Below, in pieces: positions 57,854-64,000 of a stretch of 64,000 nucleotides of DNA (positions are counted from its first letter, which is position 1; the number at the start of each line of letters is the position of its first letter). This DNA comes from Calycina herbarum (lineage: Eukaryota > Ascomycota > Leotiomycetes > Helotiales > Pezizellaceae). Below the pieces are notes generated by a model. That model was not told the origin of the DNA. It worked only from the letters and a program-made list of their open reading frames with translations, and did no database searches. The translations under genes were made by a program, and so were the position numbers. The DNA lies in assembly GCA_001414485.1 (NCBI GenBank), contig LLEY01000008.1, positions 124,001 to 188,000 of the forward strand. The letters are read 5' to 3'.

Positions 57854-58698
57854 ATGTTTTTCCGAAGTTTGGATATCATGAGGTGTTCTTTGGTTGGCGC
57901 CTTGCTGTTTTGGTGTTCTGTTGGTAAGTTGAGACATGAAACAAATGAGGAACTTCAGATGAAATCTTTTCTGACTAACCATTAGAAGCGAGATCTGTGA
58001 GAAATCATAATCGAGCTACTTTCGCCATTTCCAACGGAACAGCACTGCGGATCCTTCCACTCGGCGATTCCATCACTCATGGATACCTCGAGCCAAGCGA
58101 AAATTCCTACCGAAAAGAGCTTTCTTGTATGCTGTACAATGGCGGGAATGGTGTCCAATATATCGGCTCTCTTTCCTCTGGAAACTGGAATGACAACGCT
58201 CACGATGGGTTTGATGGAAGGAGAATTGAAGAAATCGCTTCGATGGGAAACCCAGAAATCACAGGAGAACTTCAACCAAACGTCATTCTTGTTCATGCCG
58301 GATCCAATGATATGAATCAAGATTTCGATGTTACCAACGCACCTGCACGCCTCGGGGCTCTTATCGACCAAATCATCACGGGCAATCCCACAGGCTTAAT
58401 CATTGTGGCTGAAATAATCGCCAACAACGATACACTGGTCAATTCTCGGGTCAAAGCTTTTAATAAAGCACTCCCAGCCATTATCGCAGCAAGATCCAGT
58501 TCTGGCAAACCTGTCAGGCTTGTTTCTATGGAGGAGGTCAAGCCAGCTGAGGATACGTACGAAGGATTACATCCGAACGAGAAAGGATACCATAAGATGG
58601 CAACTGCTTGGTTCGCAGCGATTGATAAAGCTGGACAGGAAGGATTGATTGTTCCCATAACTGGCAATTTTACGAATGGAGGGGCAGCTGCATGTTAA
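57854..58698 (+). CDS. Secreted CE3-like GDSL/SGNH esterase
   Basis: Two exons, 57854-57923 and 57986-58698 (intron GTAAGT..TTAG, 62 bp), give 260 residues. Exon 1 encodes a signal peptide (MFFRSLDIMRCSLVGALLFW). The SGNH blocks are clear: I, LPLGDSITHG with the catalytic Ser; II, the Gly of YIGSLSSGNW; III, VLVHAGSNDMN with Asn; V, DTYEGLHPNEKGYHKM with Asp and His. This arrangement, with ITHGYLEP, HAGSNDMN and GLHPNEKGY, is that of carbohydrate esterase family 3 (acetyl-xylan esterases), so it probably removes acetyl groups from plant polysaccharides. Length is right for a single-domain enzyme. Confidence 0.9.
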
Positions 58699-59204
58699 TT
58701 TTAGAAGTATCTCCGCGGGTTTTTGGTACTCTAGACTCCTGAGCGCCGAGGAGATTTAACGATGTAATGAAGTAATGTCTTGATACCACTCAATGTTATG
58801 AATATTCTTCTCTTACTTTCGTGACGCTTTTGGGGTATTCTAGTGGTGTGATTATTAACTGGGCTGCATCCCCTCCACACCCTTTCCCCAAAACCGACGG
58901 CCGTAAGGGCTGCAACACTTCAAGTTTTGTCGTTTTTCTGAGTGCCGACCACCTGGATAGACTCTTTACGTACGAGCCAATGCGCCTAAAATTTTGAGGA
59001 GTCGTGATCTATCCAACAATAGTAGTGACAATGGAGGAAATTGCGGGCATCCTACAGACGTAATGACTGTTACACAACATACCCAGAATGGGAAATGGAG
59101 TCTCGGCTTGCATATAAAATACCCCTCACGGAATTCCGTACAGATAGACCAAAGAAACTTCCAAAAACTTCATCAGCCCTCAAAAATTCAAAACTCAATT
59201 GAGA
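58699..59204. other. Intergenic region and cupin promoter
   Basis: Runs from the esterase stop to the cupin start. A TATA-like TATAAAATACC lies near 59112, about 90 bp before the ATG. No other feature seen. Confidence 0.45.
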
Positions 59205-59844
59205 ATGACATCGAACACCCTCCCTAATGGCCTCCGAGATATTAACCGCTTCATCACGACACACAACGAAACAGGGGAATCCGTCTATACAGACGCCCTC
59301 CCATCCAACGCAAAATGGCAAGAAATTGGCGGCGTTGTGAACTTCTTCTTAGGCTATGCAACTCATAAATTCCCTGCCTCCTTGGACCCTAAAGATGGCG
59401 AGGATATCAAATCTACCCCAGAAGATATCGAAAACTACTCGAAGGAGTTGGATAATCCAGCAGGGCTTTCACATAGCACTGGTAAGTGACCTCCTACCTT
59501 GCAAAGGCAATGAACTGACAGAAGTAGGAACCGTATGCAGATTTGTAGACTTTGCACCAGGTGTAGGACCAATGCATAGAACTATTTCTCTCGACTTCGG
59601 AGTTGTATTGGAGGGAACAATGGAATGTGTTTTGGACTCGGGAGAAGCGAAAACCTTTCATCGTGGCGATCTCTGTGTCCAGAGAGCTACGAAGCATGCG
59701 TGGAAAAATGTGACTGAAAACAATGGTTGGGCGAGAATGATGTTTGTACTCACAGGTTGTGAGGCCCCTGTGGTGGCGAATGGGAAGAAAGTGGAAGAGT
59801 ACATGGAATATGGGATGCCGGGAGAGGAGAAGGAAAGCCATTGA
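59205..59844 (+). CDS. Cupin-domain protein
   Basis: Two exons, 59205-59481 and 59528-59844 (intron GTAAGT..GTAG, 46 bp), give 197 residues. The second exon is a single conserved cupin: PGVGPMHRTISLDFGVVLEG is the first metal-binding motif, with its His; CVLDSGEAKTFHRGDLCVQR and ATKHAWKN supply the second, with its His. Only one His is seen in motif 1 where many cupins have two, with Glu often absent, so metal content is uncertain. The N-terminal 93 residues are hydrophilic with a DINRFITTHNETG segment. Found in fungi as small dioxygenase- or isomerase-like proteins; specific reaction unknown. Not secreted. The TATA-like site sits upstream. Confidence 0.85.
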
Positions 59845-60083
59845 GAATTCCTCAGAGAGCGGGAGAGGCAAAGTTGCGACGGCAAAGTTATACAATTTTT
59901 CAAAATAAAGACCAAGCTGATGACAGCATTCAAACAGACAACTACAACTACAAAATTCAAAGAACAAACAAAATCCCACGATACTGAACATACAACCAAG
60001 TTCCTTTGCTCATGTACCCCGCAGACAAAATAATCAGTTCGAGACGTAGTAATTCTGACTTCCAACTCCTTGCTAGAACTTAT

Positions 60084-60649
60084 CTAAGCACAAGGGAAGG
60101 TGCAATCAAGATCGCGGTGCTAAAGAAAAGTTAGAAAATGCGGAAGAAGATCTGAAGCCCCAAAGAGAGTCAACTTACAACTTCTTGCTTGAAGCTAAAA
60201 TTGGTGTTTAAGCCACCAACGGTACACTTAGCACCTTTGGCAGGAGTGTTACTTGCCCATGCAATATCGCCGACCTGGAAAGCAATGTACCACTCCTTCT
60301 TTTGTCGAGTTTCGGGGCGCATGATGATTGGGTTCTTGTAGATGCCATTGAAAATCGCTGGTTCTGAATCAGTGGCGTGAACACGGCCATCCTTTTGGCC
60401 ATTTGTCTGCCAGAGGATTTTTCCAGTTCCATCTTTGAGAATGACATCGAGGTAATCATCGTAGATTTGGGAAGATCCCTTCACCTTCCAGCTGGTCCAT
60501 TGGGTGACGTGGAAACCACAGAGTCCATCTTTGTCAGGTGTAAGACGAGCGACTTTGTCTCCTCGCTCTACGAGAGAAGTGGTTGGAGCTGCAAGGGTGG
60601 CAGTGAAAGCTAGAGCCGCGAGACCGAGGTTGGTTGCTGAGAAAAGCAT
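60084..60649 (-). CDS. Small secreted cysteine protein
   Basis: Two exons, 60649-60179 and 60119-60084 (intron GTAAGT..TTTAG, 59 bp), give 168 residues. Without the intron the frame stops at QEVVS, but splicing adds HRDLDCTFPCA with two cysteines, making four Cys in the mature protein: one in GLCGF near residue 43, one in GAKCTV near 141, and two in the tail, enough for two disulfides. The signal peptide is MLFSATNLGLAALAFTATLA, with cleavage expected after AAP. The body reads as a beta-rich domain (SWKVKGSSQIYDDYLDV, then WQTNGQKDGRVHATDSEPAI). A candidate apoplastic or effector-like protein; no family recognised. It starts at the ATG at 60649; the frame is open upstream but leader-like. Confidence 0.7.
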
Positions 60650-62718
60650 GATGGTTGAATGAAGATGGATAATTTTTGTGTTTTTTGAAGATGATAGTTG
60701 ACTGGTACTGGTAAAGGTTGAAATGAAGGTATGAAGTGGAAATGACAGGAAATAAAACGACGGTGAAGGAAAGTGACCGTAGGAAATAGTGACTGAGGAA
60801 AGAATGTAATGATGATGAGGATGATTCAAAAACTGGAACATTGGAAATGCCGTCTGTTATATAGCTACTTTACAGGCAGGCTGCAGGGTCATGATGTGTT
60901 TTGCCAGGATTTTGACAGGCCGTGGCTGAGTTCAGTGATATTCCTAATCGAGGGTGAGAGCCTCTGGTCCTTAATTGGTGCACAGTACGAAGAAGCAAAC
61001 CCAAAGCAAATCCTGTGATACTGTACGACGCTAATTCAATTAACACACTTTTAAAAGTACGAAGGAGTAGAATACTTTATGGCTAAATCACAAAATTAAG
61101 ACTCGGTTCAACCACAGCTAGGAAGTTTAGGAATTAGTGATGAGAGTACTAATTTAACAATAACTTCTGACCTTTATAGTAACTGTCTACAGTAAAAAAA
61201 GCTTATAAAAACCATGTTAAAGTCTTGGAAGTATGATTGTCTGTTGACCGTCATCGGACAAATGTATCTTTGAAGTTTTACTTTGGCGTCGACATGCATA
61301 GTGCCCTGCTTAGGGGTCGCTTATTGGTAGTTCTAATTGGTACAAAGTACCATGTTAATGTTAGAACTTGAGCTGACCATTTGTTTGGATCCAACCTTGA
61401 CAAAGAGTTGGTTGATTGAGGCATCTGCACTGCCCAAAAAGGAATTCTGGAATTGTGTTCTTGTTCCTACTAAAAACTTGAGATACTAGAAAATTCGCTT
61501 AAGCTCTAAAAGAAATACTCTCCCCCTTTTCCCAAACGAGCTCGTCTGATTTACTGCAAAAAGGAGCCAGTACTATCAGAACGGCTGTTCTATTTTGAAT
61601 CATCTTTCTCTATTTTTAAAACCAAAGAGTCTTCCGTGTTCAGGGTTTCAACTCTAATAAAATAATGTTTTTCATGCTCGTAAAATCTTACACGCCGAAA
61701 GAAGAAATGCCCTCCGACAGGTATCAAGTTAAGCCCAAATCGGGTCACTGTCGAGCCAACCTTCTTTTAGCCCCCCTCGCGTACCTTCGCCTCAATCGTA
61801 ACTCCTGGCTGACATGCAGATGGAATGATAGATACTACCTTCCTTTTCCAGTTAACGCAATTTAAATTAGCATATTGCTTTGTAACTCCCTTTCCAATTG
61901 AGTATTCATCAGATGAAAGAGCAGAACTTACAAGGTGGTATTCGCCACCGTACTGTACGTACCACGAGCTTAACCCTTCGTGTAAACTTCGAGGCTTCAT
62001 CCTGGGCCCACATTAGCGCACTTTCCACATAACCACAAATAGGCAAGTTTACGTAATACTTGGCCAAGTTGGCGGTGTAGCATGCATGGTTGAATTAATG
62101 CAATGTCAATAGGAATAGGGTCTGTCAGCCTTTACTTCATCTACTAAATAACGGTAGCCAGTAGCCTCCCCCAGTGGTAGGTGTAGTCATTCGTGGCGGT
62201 CGGTGGAAACATTGTTCTAGTTTATCTCGGAGAATCACTCGCACAACATGAGAGATATTGTTCGAGTTGGTCTCCAAAAATCAGCATTTAGATTTTGTTA
62301 TTCTCCCAGATCGTTCGTACAATAGGAAATCAAATACTGACTTCCGCCGCGAATACCTACACCCCCTGGTGCTCCATGTAGCAAGTAATGAGAAGGAGTC
62401 TAATAAAATGATTCATGTCATACATCCAATTCTCAACCACGACCGTTTCTTTCACTGAGTTGCCCCGAAAAGGACTCTGAACTACTTCTATACTCTTGAT
62501 ATACTGTTGCTTTTTTTGCTTCACGTTTTCAATGTGATCTACCTTCATAGAAGTAACGAAGAAAGTAAATATACTTGAAAAGGTTCATGTTAAGTATTTT
62601 GATTGATATAGTAGGCTTTATAGCTAGGGATGGAGATGAGAGCTCCTTAAAAGGGAGCGAGAGAGAGCAGTGAAATACAAACTGAGGGGGAGAGAGAACG
62701 AGAACTGAGAGGATTCAG
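60650..62718. other. Gene-free region
   Basis: The left part is the promoter and leader of the secreted-protein gene. The rest is AT-rich with short frames (61665-62016, 62258-62458) and no motif. Near 62632-62715 a purine-rich stretch with many GAGAG repeats adjoins the orphan paralogue. Confidence 0.35.
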
Positions 62719-63300
62719 TTATCGTCCTGTGGTGTCTCTGCGTGTGAGTCTTTGAGAGAGGCTTCTCATGAGCTTTCTAACCAAAGAGCTCTCTGGAGGC
62801 TTGGTGGGCTTCCCAAGTTCCACTTTTCCTCCGTGTTCTTCACAGCCGGCGACTATGTCTCCCGTTGGGTTTCTTACGAATTCCCAATGAAGGTCTACGT
62901 AGGTGAGAGAAAGTTTAACCAGGGCTCCATCTAAACAACTTTTGTCATCGAGAACAATGATGTTGAAACCATTGCAGTCGACGACTCCAACGCCTTGGAT
63001 ATAGTGACTAAACTGACCTCCTGGTACATGGAATTCCAGCAGTTTTGGGTCTTCTACTGCAAAGATTTGGCGATACAGTACACCCTCTCGGCTGTATCGA
63101 CCCTCCCCAGCCTTCAACTCTTTAAGATTGGGGGCTAGGATTAAGTTCTCATCCCATGTAAAATGGAGATGGCGCGCTCTGCTCTTAACGGGGAACCCGG
63201 CGTTGTCAAATTGTTCCCAGTAGGCGCTTGTTTGAAGCGGGGTCGAGTAAAAGGCAAGAGGCGGCGTCTGGTACAGATCAGAATATTGAGTGGTAGGCAT
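62719..63300 (-). CDS. Orphan protein, paralogue of the gene at 3459-4091
   Basis: An intronless 193-residue protein with the same ordered blocks as the gene at 3459: RARHLHFTW (residues 41-49), AGEGRYSREGVLYRQ (64-78), PGGQF (93-97), CLDGALVKL (122-130), FVRN (141-144), LGKPTKPPES (162-171), and a basic tail SLVRKLMRSLSQRLTRRDT. The first 38 residues differ from the other copy. It is on the opposite strand and near the opposite end of the window, about 58.6 kb away, so dispersal and inversion rather than tandem copying are implied. No signal peptide or membrane segment. Function unknown; a conserved GEGR[FY]S[KR]EG core is likely the functional part. Confidence 0.75.
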   Translation of the reverse strand: MPTTQYSDLYQTPPLAFYSTPLQTSAYWEQFDNAGFPVKSRARHLHFTWDENLILAPNLKELKAGEGRYSREGVLYRQIFAVEDPKLLEFHVPGGQFSHYIQGVGVVDCNGFNIIVLDDKSCLDGALVKLSLTYVDLHWEFVRNPTGDIVAGCEEHGGKVELGKPTKPPESSLVRKLMRSLSQRLTRRDTTGR

Positions 63301-64000
63301 CGCGGCTTGTATGAATATCCAAGCGTCGATGTGGATGAATATGAAAGGGGGATTGAATATATTAGAGGCAAAATTACAACTTTTATGTTTAATTTTTAGA
63401 CTTGTCTATCTCCTTTTAAGACTAATATTCCGCTTTCCAATTTCATTGCGACCCAAATCATTATATTGAAACACGTTGTTTGAAGATTGAAGATTTATGT
63501 CTTTAGACCTGGACTCGCTAAAGAAAGTTGCCTTTCAGAAACTTGGCGCTAGTGAGTTGGTATACTCCATCAATGGCCATTGTCAAAGAGACTACTCTGG
63601 CAATAAAACAATGAAACCCTCAAAGAAGTTAAATGTTTATTGTTCCAAGTTTTCGTTATTGAAAGAAAACAGCAATTCACTCTCTGAAAAATGCATTCTA
63701 TGCCCAAGCTTGACCCTCGAATTTCGAGGTATTTTCCGGCTTTTACTGTCTTGTCTGTTGGCTAACATAGCCGGCGCAGATATATGATGTTGGCCATACT
63801 CCTACTCTCTAGTGTCCCTCCTTCAGGGAACCTCGATCAGGTGAAACGTTTGTTATTCTGCGAAAAATGGGAATTTTCTTTCTATTCGACAATTGTTGTG
63901 ATTTGAGGTAAGATGGGTTCCTATTTGGATGTCTACGCTAATCGATGAGATTTAATCAAAAAGTTAGGCAAATGATACAACTTAAGTTTGGCAAGTTTGA
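63301..64000. other. Right edge, no clear gene
   Basis: A plus-strand frame at 63497-63787 begins MSLDLDSLKKVAFQKLGASE and could be a truncated coding piece, but it soon becomes low quality and ends within the window. Nothing else supported. Confidence 0.25.

Noticed and set aside
63497..63787. Plus-strand frame beginning MSLDLDSLKK
   Set aside because: The start resembles a helical end of a BTB-type protein, but it then loses all pattern; too weak to call.
1..64000. tRNA or rRNA genes
   Set aside because: GGTTCGA-like boxes were looked for by eye, but no complete cloverleaf with matching A and B boxes was found; a covariance search would be decisive.

Overview
This is a window of nuclear DNA from a filamentous ascomycete. 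Genes carry short GT-AG introns (45-130 bp) with CTAAC/CTGAC-type branch sites. There are fungus-specific families (Uds1 septation protein, EDC4-type decapping scaffold, leukotriene-A4-hydrolase-type aminopeptidase, CE3-like esterase, catalase-related peroxidase). Transposon copies carry transition-only damage typical of repeat-induced point mutation (RIP). The protein flavour suggests Leotiomycetes (Botrytis/Sclerotinia relatives), but this is inference; no search was run.

Layout. 0.7-2.6 kb: mitochondrial methionyl-tRNA formyltransferase on the minus strand. 3-23 kb is an accessory-looking stretch: an orphan protein whose paralogue lies at the other end of the window, a small membrane protein, a Fot1/pogo-class transposon riddled with stop codons and itself hit by a solo LTR, a micro-exon membrane-protein gene, two related proteins each built of two copies of one roughly 45-residue module, a duplicated CxCxCG cysteine-motif protein, and several AT-rich, gene-free islands. 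23.7-29.7 kb: a divergent pair, a small membrane protein (minus) and the EDC4-like scaffold (plus). 32-38 kb: a DUF1349-type protein, relics of a zinc-type oxidoreductase and a Zn2Cys6-type transcription factor, a Rossmann-fold NAD(P)-binding protein and a heme peroxidase of the catalase-related class. 40.3-42.4 kb: the Uds1 gene. 42.4-50.8 kb: about 8 kb in which I see no credible gene. 50.8-54.4 kb: the aminopeptidase/epoxide hydrolase and an acidic protein with PP1-docking-like motifs. 55.2-56.0 kb: two more solo LTRs with perfect 5-bp target duplications. 57.8-60.7 kb: secreted CE3-like esterase, cupin protein and a secreted cysteine protein. 62.7-63.3 kb: the second orphan paralogue.

The housekeeping genes are ordinary and do not form a pathway. 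I did not find a biosynthetic cluster or a defence system. The most novel material is the orphan families: the paralogue pair at 3.5 and 63 kb, the two-module pair at 15.6/17.2 kb, and the CxCxCG protein. They lie in or next to transposon-damaged DNA. Exon boundaries were placed by eye from splice consensus and frame continuity; no RNA evidence was available.
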